Positions 21,880-30,335 of a DNA stretch of 35,342 nt are shown piece after piece. A program made the translations under genes and the position numbers. Where the stretch lies: NCBI GenBank assembly GCA_017936565.1, contig JAGBFG010000023.1:1-35342 (forward strand). The letters run 5' to 3'. The first letter of the stretch is position 1, and every line of letters begins with the position of its first letter. The DNA is from Clostridia bacterium (GTDB lineage Bacteria > Bacillota > Clostridia > Oscillospirales > CAG-272). The notes under the pieces are model-generated. The model did no database searches and had not been told where the DNA came from. It worked only from the letters and a program-made list of their open reading frames with translations.

Positions 21880-24800
21880 ATGCCCAACTGGACCGATGAA
21901 CAATTAGCCGCCATTAACACCACAAGCCAGACGCTGTTGCTTTCTGCCGCGGCAGGCTCGGGAAAAACCGCCACCTTGACAGAGCGGCTCATTCGACTCA
22001 TTACCCGAAAGGAAAATCCCTTGCGGGTTTCCCGTATGCTCATTGTTACCTTTACAAGAGCCGCCGCGGCACAGCTGCGCGAAAAAATCGCCGAGGCGCT
22101 TGGAAGGGCATTAGAGGAAAACCCCGAAAACACCTTTTTGGCAGAGCAAATGCTTTTGCTTCCCTTGGCGAAAATTCGCACCATTGACAGCTTTTGTAAT
22201 GATTTGGTCAAGGAAAACGCCGACCCTTTGGGTATCTCCCCCTCTTTTCGCATTCCCGACGGAGCAGAGTCTGTCATCTTGTCCTCTTCTATTATGGAAG
22301 AGGTGGTGAACGACGCTTTTTGCGGGCTTTTTGAGGCAGAGGGGCTTTCCGTCGCGCTTTTGGCAGACACCTTAACGGACGTCAAGGACGATGAAAGCCT
22401 TGCTCCCTATCTTTTGGATTTATATCAAAAGCTGCTTGGATACCGCAAGGGCGTTTCTCTCTTGGAAGAAAACGCAAGGGCGCTTGACGCGGCGGCTTCC
22501 TCACCCTTTTTCCAAACCCCTTGGGGAAAAGAAGCAAGGAGACTTTTGACCCAAACGCTGTCGGATTTGACAGAGGGGTACGAAAGGGCGTTTGTCGACT
22601 CCTTCGGGGAAGACGGCAAGGCGAAGGGCTCCTTGGCGTTTGCGGAAAATTATAAGGACGCCACCAGAAAGGAAATAAACGCCTTCAAGGCTCTTTTATC
22701 CCTACTGCAAGAGGAAAGGGATTACACTTGCATCAAGCAGGCGTTTTTCGCCTGTAAAAAAGAAACCGTCGGAAAAAAGAAGGCGGCTGACCTGTCCGAA
22801 GAAAACCTGTGGTTCAAGGAATACCGCAATACCGCTTGGAAAATTTTTGTTGACAAAAGAGACACCTTTTTTGCCTGGGACGAAGATGAGCTTCCCTATG
22901 CCTTCATAGAATCCGCAAGGCTATCAAAAGGGCTCTCTCTTTTGCTCACAGAGTTCCACCGCCGCTATATGGAAGAAAAAAAGAGACGGGGGCTTTGCGA
23001 TTTTTCGGATCTGAGCCGATACGCGCTTGGTCTTCTCTTAAAGGAAAACGGGGAAAGGACGGCGCTTGCCGAGGAGCTTTCCCTCTCCTATGACGCCATT
23101 TGCATTGACGAGTATCAGGATGTCAACGAAATCCAGCACCTGCTCTTCGAGGCAATATCCACGCCCCAAAATCCCTTTATGGTGGGCGACATCAAGCAGA
23201 GCATTTATGCCTTCCGCGGCGCGCAGCCCTCGATTTTCGCCCAACTGCGCCAAGACTACGAAAAGGAAAGCGACACCGCTTCCCATACCGTGCGCTTTTT
23301 GCGACGCAACTTCCGCTCCAAGGAAAACATTTTGTCCTTCTGCAACAGGGCGTTTGATTTCCTTTTCGGCGTTTTAGGGAAATCCATTCACTATTCTTCC
23401 GAGGACGACAGATTAAACCCGCCCCAAAAGGACAAGGAAGACGCCCCATCTCTCCTTCCCCCCGCGCCCGCTATATACATCGTGGGAACGCAAAAGGGGG
23501 AAGAGGAAAACGAGGAAGAGGAAGACGGTATTCCCTACGAATGCCTTTTTGTCGCCAAGGAGATTGAACGCCTGTTAAGAGAAGAAAAAAAGGCAGACGG
23601 CACGCCCCTTTCCCCGTCCGATATTGCCATTTTATATCGGCAGGGCGCCAAGCGCCCCGTTCATTTTTCCGCCGCCCTTGCGCGCTTTGGCATTCCCGCC
23701 TTCACCGAGGACAAGGAAAGCTTCTGGGATAAAAAAGAGGTGCTTTTGGCGCTGTGCCTGTTAAACACGGTAAACAACCCAAGAAGAGATATTTATCTTG
23801 CAGGGCTTTTGCGCTCGCCCATTTACCGCTTTTCCATGGACGACCTTATCCGCATACGAAGGGAGTCGGGCAAGGAAGCCGCCCTTCCCCTTTTTGACGC
23901 CCTTCTCGCGTATGCCGAGGCACACCCGGATTTTCAAAAAGCGACGCGCTTTTTGTCCGACCTTTCCCGTTTCAGGGAAATGGCAGAGGGTATGCCCGCG
24001 GACAAGCTGCTTCGCGCTCTATATACCGAAACGCGCCTTTTCTCCTATTTGGAGGAAAAGGAAAAGCAAAACCTTCTTTTGCTTTATCACTACGCCCATC
24101 GGTTTGAAGCCGTCGCCTTTCACGGTCTTTATCGCTTTATCGACCACGTCAACAGTATGACGGAAAAGGGACTTTCCCCCGGCGAAGGACGGACGCTTGG
24201 AAACGAAAAGGGTGTCTATATTTCCACCATTCATCACGCCAAGGGTCTGGAATATCCCGTTTGCTTTGTGGTGGGCTGTGGCGTTTCTCTCAAAAAAAGA
24301 AAGCCGAAGGAAAGCCCTCTTGTCTTCCACGAAAGGCTTGGCGTTGCCGCCGCCGTTTGCGACAGGACAGGCTTTGCCCGCTTGGACCATCCCCTTCTGG
24401 CAACAGTGAAGAGCGCATTGTCAGAGCAGGCAATGGAAGAGGAGCTGCGCGTTCTTTACGTTGCCTTAACGCGACCCAAGGAGCGCTTGTTTGTGACCGC
24501 ATCCCTTGGCGCCCGCTCCCCCGAAAACGCATTAAAGAACGGAATGCTCATCTCCCGCTTCCCCTCGTCAGCCCTCCTGACGCACTACGCCTACTATATA
24601 GACTGGCTGCTTGGCGCGTTTTCCGTGGGTGTTGAGGAAAAGAAGGAAACGCCCCTCTTCTCCTTTGCCGTTTCTCTTGCAGAAGCGCAAGACGCCCCGC
24701 AGGAGCCCCCCGCTCCCTTGTCTGAGGCAAGCGCCCCTGCCGAGAATGCGGATAGAGCGCAGGAAAAAGCCACAAGGTGCGAAGCGAATGCTTCCCCCTC

Positions 24801-25677
24801 GCTCACAGCAGAGGAATTGGCGGCACTCTTCAAGCGGCGCTTCTCCTTTGTCTATCCCTATGAGGCGCAAACACGCCTGCCAAGGAAGCTATCCGTTTCC
24901 CGCCTGTCCCCCGCGGCGCTTGACGAAAAGGACGACCCCATAACCCTTGTCCTGCAAGAGCCCAAGGACGAAAGGGCCAACGCGGAGCAGCCCAAAACCC
25001 TGCCCCGTTTTCTGTCGGGCAAGGAAGAAAACCCCGCCGCCAAGGCAGGAAGCGCCACCCATATTTTTATGCAGTTCTGTGATTTTCCCTCGCTTATTCC
25101 AAGCGCGGCGCTCTCTGCTCTTCGCCAAAGCCCCGCCCCGAAAGGCGCTTCGCACGCCGCCATTACCGCCCTTTCTCCCTCTCTTCTCTTCGCTCTTGTC
25201 GAAAAAGAGATAGACCGACTGACCGCGGCACACTTCATAGAAAAAGGGGACGCTGACCGCATTTACCGCAAGGAAATTGTGGCGTTTATCCGTTCCCCTC
25301 TCTTTACCGCCATTCTGCAAAGCCAAAAAATGCTACGGGAATTTCGCTTCCACGCGCTCTTGCCCGCCTCTCTCTTCACCGAAGAAAACCAAGAGGCTTT
25401 ACAAGAAGAAACCCTTCTTGTGCAGGGCGTTATGGACCTTTTACTTTTCACAGAGGACGGCATTATCCTGGTAGACTACAAGACAGACCGTCTCTTCCCT
25501 CAAAAGAATGCAAACAGTTCTTTACAAGAAGACCAGCCCTCGCCCGAGGAGCTGCTTCGCTTGCGTCACAGTCCCCAGCTGACCTATTACAAGGCTGCGG
25601 TAGAGAAAATTTTTGACGCGCCCCCGAAGGAAACGCTCATCTATTCTCTCGCGCTTGGCAAGAGCGTCCCCGTTTAA
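21880..25677 (+). CDS. addA: AddA helicase-exonuclease subunit
   Basis: A 1265-aa UvrD-like helicase with C-terminal nuclease, the AddA half of the AddAB recombinational-repair and phage-DNA-degrading enzyme. Walker A AAAGSGKT (Lys29), Walker B/motif II CIDEYQDVNE, motif III 'VGDIKQSIYAFRGAQP', motif V 'TIHHAKGLEYPVCFVVG' and motif VI EELRVLYVALTRPKERL are all present. A PD-(D/E)xK nuclease follows: AGSATHIFMQF (His), 'VQGVMDLLLF' and VDYKTDR. A low-complexity, Ala/Glu-rich linker of about 60 residues separates helicase and nuclease. The ATG at 21880 is set by AAAGGAG five bases upstream. AddB, usually adjacent, is not in the window; truB is upstream and a SLOG gene downstream. Confidence 0.95.
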   Translation: MPNWTDEQLAAINTTSQTLLLSAAAGSGKTATLTERLIRLITRKENPLRVSRMLIVTFTRAAAAQLREKIAEALGRALEENPENTFLAEQMLLLPLAKIRTIDSFCNDLVKENADPLGISPSFRIPDGAESVILSSSIMEEVVNDAFCGLFEAEGLSVALLADTLTDVKDDESLAPYLLDLYQKLLGYRKGVSLLEENARALDAAASSPFFQTPWGKEARRLLTQTLSDLTEGYERAFVDSFGEDGKAKGSLAFAENYKDATRKEINAFKALLSLLQEERDYTCIKQAFFACKKETVGKKKAADLSEENLWFKEYRNTAWKIFVDKRDTFFAWDEDELPYAFIESARLSKGLSLLLTEFHRRYMEEKKRRGLCDFSDLSRYALGLLLKENGERTALAEELSLSYDAICIDEYQDVNEIQHLLFEAISTPQNPFMVGDIKQSIYAFRGAQPSIFAQLRQDYEKESDTASHTVRFLRRNFRSKENILSFCNRAFDFLFGVLGKSIHYSSEDDRLNPPQKDKEDAPSLLPPAPAIYIVGTQKGEEENEEEEDGIPYECLFVAKEIERLLREEKKADGTPLSPSDIAILYRQGAKRPVHFSAALARFGIPAFTEDKESFWDKKEVLLALCLLNTVNNPRRDIYLAGLLRSPIYRFSMDDLIRIRRESGKEAALPLFDALLAYAEAHPDFQKATRFLSDLSRFREMAEGMPADKLLRALYTETRLFSYLEEKEKQNLLLLYHYAHRFEAVAFHGLYRFIDHVNSMTEKGLSPGEGRTLGNEKGVYISTIHHAKGLEYPVCFVVGCGVSLKKRKPKESPLVFHERLGVAAAVCDRTGFARLDHPLLATVKSALSEQAMEEELRVLYVALTRPKERLFVTASLGARSPENALKNGMLISRFPSSALLTHYAYYIDWLLGAFSVGVEEKKETPLFSFAVSLAEAQDAPQEPPAPLSEASAPAENADRAQEKATRCEANASPSLTAEELAALFKRRFSFVYPYEAQTRLPRKLSVSRLSPAALDEKDDPITLVLQEPKDERANAEQPKTLPRFLSGKEENPAAKAGSATHIFMQFCDFPSLIPSAALSALRQSPAPKGASHAAITALSPSLLFALVEKEIDRLTAAHFIEKGDADRIYRKEIVAFIRSPLFTAILQSQKMLREFRFHALLPASLFTEENQEALQEETLLVQGVMDLLLFTEDGIILVDYKTDRLFPQKNANSSLQEDQPSPEELLRLRHSPQLTYYKAAVEKIFDAPPKETLIYSLALGKSVPV

Positions 25678-25696
25678 GAAAAAACAAAAAAACAAT

Positions 25697-25742
25697 AAAA
25701 AACAGAGAACGCGCGGGGCTTTGCCCCTGTTCTCTGTTTTTT
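25697..25742. terminator. Terminator after addA, copy A of a duplicated hairpin
   Basis: Outer stem of about 13 bp (AAAACAGAGAAC with GTTCTCTGTTTT), inner GGGGC-TTT-GCCCC, GCGC/T internal loop. Its 36-bp core (25702-25737) is identical to 26501-26536. Confidence 0.9.
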
Positions 25743-25800
25743 GATGCGCTTTGTCTGATTGATAGAAATTTTAAGCTTTATAAAAAAACCCTTTTCCATA

Positions 25801-25829
25801 TTGAAAAATAAAAAAGCCTGTGGTATAAT
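25801..25829 (+). promoter_or_regulatory. Promoter of the second SLOG gene
   Basis: TTGAAA (25801-25806), 17 bp, TATAAT (25824-25829). Start expected near 25836, giving a leader of about 185 nt. Confidence 0.82.
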
Positions 25830-25835
25830 ATGTAT

Positions 25836-26020
25836 GTCACATCATCTTAATAATCAAAATAACCTACAAGGGGGTACTATACCCTTTTTCAGCCATACTA
25901 ATTTCGGTAGAAATACGGTATCGCAATAATCGGCTGAAAAGTGGGTTATAGATGGTGTGACAACTATGCGAGAGGTATTCTACGGTGTCATCTCGCAAGG
26001 GGTGGCACCTTATTTTTTGT
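25836..26020 (+). ncRNA. Long structured leader RNA of unknown class
   Basis: Between the promoter and the SLOG start there are three plausible helices: GGGTA-CTA-TACCC (25872-25884), TTTTCAGCC (25886-25894) with GGCTGAAAA (25932-25940) around a 37-nt loop, and GCGAGA (25968-25973) with TCTCGC (25991-25996). The last sits next to AAGGGGTGG, the only ribosome-like site. I do not recognise a known riboswitch or attenuator. It may be a cis-regulatory RNA or an independent small RNA. Confidence 0.5.
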
Positions 26021-26488
26021 ATGGAAGAAAAGATCTGTTCGTTTTTTGGGCACCGCGACATTGATATAACAGACCGATTATATGCTATAACATTTGCCGA
26101 AATTACGAGAGCAATAAAGCTTGGATGCCGCACTTTTTATTTTGGGGGTTTTGGCGCTTTTGACGATCTTTGCCGCGAAATCGTAACAAAAATAAAAGAC
26201 GAAAGCCCCGCGCTGAAAATCAAGCGTATATACTGTGTTCCGCAGGAACGGTATTTGTATAAAAGCGTGCGGTACTTCAATCGCGAGGACTATGACGAAA
26301 TTATATATCTTATGCCTTCCTTTGAGGGATGGTATAAAAGCATTTATTTCCGAAATTGCGCGATGATAGACAATAGTGCTTTTATAATCTTTTATGCGAA
26401 AAGCCAAGAGAACAGCGGCGCCTATAAGGCTTATAAATACGCAAAAAAGAAAAAAGACAAGCAAATAATAAATCTTTTGGAAAACTGA
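26021..26488 (+). CDS. SLOG-superfamily (YpsA/DUF1273-like) protein
   Basis: A 155-aa protein. It opens with 'CSFFGHRDI', the first strand and GHR motif of DUF1273/YpsA-type SLOG proteins. 'FYFGGFGAFDDLCREIV' is the glycine-rich nucleotide loop, and 'IDNSAFIIFY' with GAYKAYKYAKKK gives the last strand and helix. The start is uncertain: ATG at 26021 lies 18 bases from AAGGGG (25997-26002). GTG at 25985, preceded by GAGAGG, is in frame but would put coding sequence through the structured leader, and an ATT at 26012 is best spaced. The gene stands alone with its own promoter between two copies of one terminator. The role is probably nucleotide or ligand sensing; exact function unknown. Confidence 0.82.
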   Translation: MEEKICSFFGHRDIDITDRLYAITFAEITRAIKLGCRTFYFGGFGAFDDLCREIVTKIKDESPALKIKRIYCVPQERYLYKSVRYFNREDYDEIIYLMPSFEGWYKSIYFRNCAMIDNSAFIIFYAKSQENSGAYKAYKYAKKKKDKQIINLLEN

Positions 26489-26495
26489 CCAACAC

Positions 26496-26543
26496 AAAAG
26501 ACAGAGAACGCGCGGGGCTTTGCCCCTGTTCTCTGTCTTTTTT
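26496..26543. terminator. Terminator, copy B of the duplicated hairpin
   Basis: Same 36-bp core as 25702-25737, with AAAAG and CTTTTTT shoulders. It serves both the SLOG gene and the convergent serine hydrolase gene. Confidence 0.9.
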
Positions 26544-26557
26544 CTAAAAAGCGCTTT

Positions 26558-28363
26558 TCAGGTGTTTTCTTCAAAAAGATGCGCTTCCGTATTTTCCCCG
26601 TCATCCTCTTCGTCCTCTTCTTCCTCGTTTGCCGCAGGGGCGGGGGCTGAAAGAAGCGCGAAGGCGGGAGAAAAGGTTTTTCCGATACGGAAAAAGAGAA
26701 AATCGGGGCGAAGCTTGGCGCTGATAAAGTCCGTCAGGAAGTTTTGGGAAAAAATCCCCGCAAAAGCGGAGCTTGCCACGGCGGAAACCACCGAAGCCCC
26801 CGGCGTTTCCGTAAAGGTGGCTTGGGGTCCGTCCTCTGTCAGACGCAGTAAAATCCGCCGCGTCACGGGAAGCTCGGGGAATTTCAGCTCTATTTTGAGA
26901 ACAGGCAGGCGGTTTTCGTCCGCCGCCACCTCATATGCCGCCGCTACCCGATATTTTTCACCGTTGAAATCCAGCGTCTGATGCAAATATTGGTGCCGCT
27001 TGGCGTAAACGGTGTAGACACCCTTGCCCTCGTCCGTTTGTATTTGTAAAACGCCCTTCCTTTTCTCTTCCAAGCGCAAGGTTTTAATGCCGTCGGTATG
27101 GTTGTTTTGCACCAAGCGACAAAGCAAGGGCATCAAGGACGCGTTGTTTTGGGGCAAGTGATAAAGCCCCAAGGGAAAGGGATACGGATGGTGCTCCAAA
27201 TGGCGCAAGGAGAGCCAGGAAACCCTGTGCGCGAAGCGGCGAAGGAGTCCTGCCATTCGCAGACGGTAAAAGGGCAATCTCTCCCTTTTCCAGCTCTCGT
27301 CCTTGGTCAAGACGTCCATTGCCTTGGTTAAAGCCTCGGCATCCTGAAAGACGCAGGGCTCTTCCGCGGTAAACGCAAGCACCACTTTACGCTTGGGATA
27401 TACCCAAACATTTTGCCCAAGCATTCCGTTAAAAAGATAGCTTTCGTTGTTTCTATGCGTCCAAAGATGGTAGCCGTAATCAAAGGCGCCCACGCGCTCG
27501 GGAACGGCGGTGTGCGCACCAACCGCTTCCGCTAAGCGCTCCTCGCTTATCAGTCTTTTGCCACGAAAAACGCCCTTTTGCAAAAACAGCTGTCCGATTT
27601 TCGCCATGCTTTGCGCGGAAAGGTAAAGCCCCCAACCGCCCTTTTCCACCCCTTGCGGACAGGTCTCCCAAAGGACGTCCTTTATCCCCAAGGGCTTCCA
27701 CAGCCGCTCCTCTAAAAAGGCGGAAAGGGAAATGCCCGTCACTCTTGTGTGAATGGCGGCGAGCATATAGGAGTTCATACTGTTATAGGAAAATGACGTG
27801 CCGGGCTCAAACCGCAGCCCTGACTCAAAAAAGGCGCGGGGCCAGTTCGTTTCGGTAACGGCGCCCGTCTCTCCGAATATCACGCCGCTTTGCATACAAA
27901 GCAGGTGCTTGATGGTGATGCCTTTCATACGGGCAGGCACACGAAGCTCAGGGAAGAAAGAGGCAGCCTTATCATCCAAGGAAAGCTTCCCTTCTTCCAA
28001 AAGCATTGCAATAGCAAGCCCCGTGACCGTTTTGCACATGGAAAAGGTCGCGTGCGGTATGCGCGGACTGTAAGCGGGGGCAGCCCCCTCTAACACCAGC
28101 TTCCCATCAACCAGAAGAAAAAAGCTGTGTATATGCGCCTTGCGGTCTTGGGAAAGGCAGCTTATCAAGGAAAAAAGCGCCCTTTCCGAAAGCCCCGCGC
28201 GGCGAGGCGAGGTAACAGGAAAGCCCAAGGGCTCTTCCTTTTCATAGGCAACGGTTTTCTGCGGCAAAAAGGGGATAGAGGGAATTTTCGCGCTTCCCCT
28301 TATCAGCGCCTGATTTACCAACCTTGCCGCCGCTATATTGACCTTTACGTCCAACGATATCAT
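26558..28363 (-). CDS. Serine hydrolase, beta-lactamase class C/EstB-like
   Basis: A 601-aa protein. The N-terminal 365 or so residues form a beta-lactamase-family (PF00144) domain: nucleophile motif SMCK in 'ATFSMCKTVTGLAIAMLLEEG', then SYNSMNSY giving Tyr-x-Asn-like YNS, and 'LFNGMLGQ' where KTG/HxG usually lies. The remaining 230 residues are beta-rich and unrecognised, ending in an acidic tail (EEEEDEEDDGE). No signal peptide, unusual for a penicillin-interacting enzyme, so an intracellular esterase or peptidase is more likely than resistance. AAAGGAG directly abuts the ATG at 28363, so the TTG three codons on (28354), nine bases from it, may be the real start. Last gene of a minus-strand cluster with rnmV, maf-nth and the U32 gene. 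Confidence 0.85.
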   Translation of the reverse strand: MISLDVKVNIAAARLVNQALIRGSAKIPSIPFLPQKTVAYEKEEPLGFPVTSPRRAGLSERALFSLISCLSQDRKAHIHSFFLLVDGKLVLEGAAPAYSPRIPHATFSMCKTVTGLAIAMLLEEGKLSLDDKAASFFPELRVPARMKGITIKHLLCMQSGVIFGETGAVTETNWPRAFFESGLRFEPGTSFSYNSMNSYMLAAIHTRVTGISLSAFLEERLWKPLGIKDVLWETCPQGVEKGGWGLYLSAQSMAKIGQLFLQKGVFRGKRLISEERLAEAVGAHTAVPERVGAFDYGYHLWTHRNNESYLFNGMLGQNVWVYPKRKVVLAFTAEEPCVFQDAEALTKAMDVLTKDESWKRERLPFYRLRMAGLLRRFAHRVSWLSLRHLEHHPYPFPLGLYHLPQNNASLMPLLCRLVQNNHTDGIKTLRLEEKRKGVLQIQTDEGKGVYTVYAKRHQYLHQTLDFNGEKYRVAAAYEVAADENRLPVLKIELKFPELPVTRRILLRLTEDGPQATFTETPGASVVSAVASSAFAGIFSQNFLTDFISAKLRPDFLFFRIGKTFSPAFALLSAPAPAANEEEEDEEDDGENTEAHLFEENT

Positions 28364-28417
28364 CTCCTTTATCTATAAAGCCCAAAAGCTCTTCCTGCCA
28401 AACGGCTTTCTTTCGGG

Positions 28418-29026
28418 CTACTCTTGGCCCCTTGCCTCTTGCTCCGCTAAAATTTGCAGGATTTCTTCTTTTGTATATAACAAATTCAGCGCCGCCAAGA
28501 GCGCATTTGCCGTCATATCCTCAGGAAAGGACAGCGCCCGTGCCAGCCGCGCCCGCTTTTGCGCGCTGTTCTCTCTTCCCGCAAGACCAAAGGCATAAAA
28601 ATCCTTCTTATCTATTTTTACCCCTTGCGGTCTTTGCCATTCGCCATCCTCGGAAAACGGAAGAAAGAGCTCACGAAGCAAAGCCGCTTCCATTCCCTCT
28701 ACTCCCAAGAGCCCCGCCTTTGAGGCTTTTTCCTTGCGCTTTTCCTTCCCCTTTTGCTTGGGAATGTATAAATGAAAAACCTTTTCCTTGGGTAAAATTT
28801 CAGATAAAAAGGCGCGAATCTGCCGCCCGCCGCCGTCAGAGTCGGTCAGGACGATAATGCCCTTTTTCTCCGCCAAGCGCCGAAAAAGCGCCGCCTTTTC
28901 CTTATTGTTGAACAGGCGAAAGCCGTCCGTCTGCAAGATATGCGCGTCAATCACAGAGGACAAGGTTATCTTATCATATTTCCCCTCTACCACGACAGGC
29001 AATGCCACCGAAAGCCTCTCTGCCAT
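28418..29026 (-). CDS. rnmV: Ribonuclease M5
   Basis: A 202-aa protein that matures the 5S rRNA 5' end in low-GC Gram-positives. The TOPRIM domain is N-terminal: VVVEGKYDK with Glu14 and 'IIVLTDSDGGGRQIR' with Asp62 and Asp64. The C-terminal part ('LLGVEGMEAALLRELF', 'KKDFYAFGLAGRENSAQKR') is the usual M5 tail. Usually it neighbours ksgA or tatD; here it follows maf-nth by 53 bp. The ATG at 29026 has no clear ribosome site. M5 recognition depends on ribosomal protein uL18. Confidence 0.92.
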   Translation of the reverse strand: MAERLSVALPVVVEGKYDKITLSSVIDAHILQTDGFRLFNNKEKAALFRRLAEKKGIIVLTDSDGGGRQIRAFLSEILPKEKVFHLYIPKQKGKEKRKEKASKAGLLGVEGMEAALLRELFLPFSEDGEWQRPQGVKIDKKDFYAFGLAGRENSAQKRARLARALSFPEDMTANALLAALNLLYTKEEILQILAEQEARGQE

Positions 29027-29079
29027 ACCGTCAACCCCATTTCTTGCGCCTGTTTTTCAAAAGAAAAAACAAAAACGCC

Positions 29080-30270
29080 TTATTTTTTCTTCGCGTAATG
29101 GCGGCAAAATTCTCTCATCACGCACTCCTTGCATTTTTCGCCTCTGGCTTTGCAAATTTCTCTTCCAAAATGCACGATGCGGTGGCAAAAGTCCGCACTT
29201 TCCTCCGGGGGTAACAGCTCCCCTAAAATCTTTTCCACCTTGAAGGGATTTTTCTCTGCCTCATCATATGCCCCAAGTCTTCCGCAAATGCGAATGCAGT
29301 GCGTGTCCGTCACCACCGCGGGCAAATGATAAATATCTCCCAAAAGCAGATTGGCTATTTTCCTGCCAACCCCGGGGAAACGCAAAAGCTCGTCCATCGT
29401 CCGTGGCAAAACGCCCCCGAACTCTTCCACCAAAAGCCGCGATGCCTCTTTGATGCTTTCCGCCTTGGTGTGATACAGCCCGCAAGGGCGCACAAGCGCC
29501 TCAATTTCCCTGATATCCGCTTGCGCCATCGCCTCGGGCGTGGGAAATTTTGCAAACAAATCTTTACAAACAACATTCACACGGGCATCGGTGCATTGGG
29601 CAGACAAGCGCCCCATCACCAAAAGCCGCCAAGGAGAGCCGCCGTATTCCAAGGCGCAGGTCGCGTCAGGATACAGGGCAGTCAAGGCTTCTGCCGCCTT
29701 TGCCATCAAATCCCGTTTTTCGTGCTTGTCCAAAAGCTCTCTGACCAAAGAAACAGGAAGCCCTATCACGTTGTCGAGGTTCCCGCGGAATTCCTTAACC
29801 AGCTTCCCGCCCTTGCCCTGTATAGCGTAGGAGCCCGCCTTTCCCATAGGCTCGCCGGTGGCAACATAACGCTTGATTTGTCTTGGCGTCAGCGCGCGGA
29901 AAACCACCTTGGTTTCATCGACACCCGAAAAAAGCACCCCTTTGTGCCATATAGCAACGCCCGTATATACCTCGTGCGTTGTGCCCGAGAGGCGCGAAAG
30001 CATCTCTTCTGCGTCCTTTTCGTCCTTGGGCTTTCCTAATTTTTCACGCCCCAAGGCAACCAGCGTGTCAGCGCCAATCACAACATCGTCAAAATCCACC
30101 TTTTCTGCTCCCGCCAGGCACTTTCTTTGCGCCAACAGCTCCACAGCGTCACGCGGCAAAACCTCGTCGGGCAGGCTTTCATCGGCGTTTTGCGCCAAAA
30201 CAGTATAGGGAATTTGCGCCTTTTCCAAAAGCTCGCGGCGGCGCGGCGATGCCGAAGCAAGATAAATCAT
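29080..30270 (-). CDS. Maf nucleotide pyrophosphatase-endonuclease III fusion
   Basis: A 396-aa bifunctional protein. Residues 1-185 are Maf (non-canonical dTTP/UTP pyrophosphatase): LASASPRRRELL, VIGADTLVAL, GTTHEVYTGVAI and 'SYAIQGKGGKLVKEFRGN'. Residues about 188-396 are Nth endonuclease III: 'LLRFPGVGRKIANLLLG' helix-hairpin-helix with the catalytic Lys, VVTDTHC with the catalytic Asp, and a C-X6-C-X2-C-X5-C [4Fe-4S] cluster (ICKARGEKCKECVMREFC). The fusion couples nucleotide-pool cleaning to pyrimidine base-excision repair. The start is the ATG at 30270, about seven bases after GAAGGAAAGGA; the frame extends ten codons further without support. No strong ribosome site exists at the junction, so it is probably one polypeptide. 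Confidence 0.93.
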   Translation of the reverse strand: MIYLASASPRRRELLEKAQIPYTVLAQNADESLPDEVLPRDAVELLAQRKCLAGAEKVDFDDVVIGADTLVALGREKLGKPKDEKDAEEMLSRLSGTTHEVYTGVAIWHKGVLFSGVDETKVVFRALTPRQIKRYVATGEPMGKAGSYAIQGKGGKLVKEFRGNLDNVIGLPVSLVRELLDKHEKRDLMAKAAEALTALYPDATCALEYGGSPWRLLVMGRLSAQCTDARVNVVCKDLFAKFPTPEAMAQADIREIEALVRPCGLYHTKAESIKEASRLLVEEFGGVLPRTMDELLRFPGVGRKIANLLLGDIYHLPAVVTDTHCIRICGRLGAYDEAEKNPFKVEKILGELLPPEESADFCHRIVHFGREICKARGEKCKECVMREFCRHYAKKK

Positions 30271-30335
30271 CACGGTATCCTTTCCTTCACGCATTGTCAA
30301 TATATAAATAATTGTTTACTTCTAAGCGTTCTTGT

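Noticed and set aside
25864-26133. An 89-codon minus-strand frame over the SLOG leader
   Set aside because: It overlaps a structured leader and the start of the better-supported SLOG gene, has no ribosome site, and its composition looks like translated RNA hairpins.
26558-28363. Antibiotic-resistance beta-lactamase
   Set aside because: There is no signal peptide, a long unrelated C-terminal half follows, and the third active-site motif is atypical; an intracellular esterase or peptidase is more likely.
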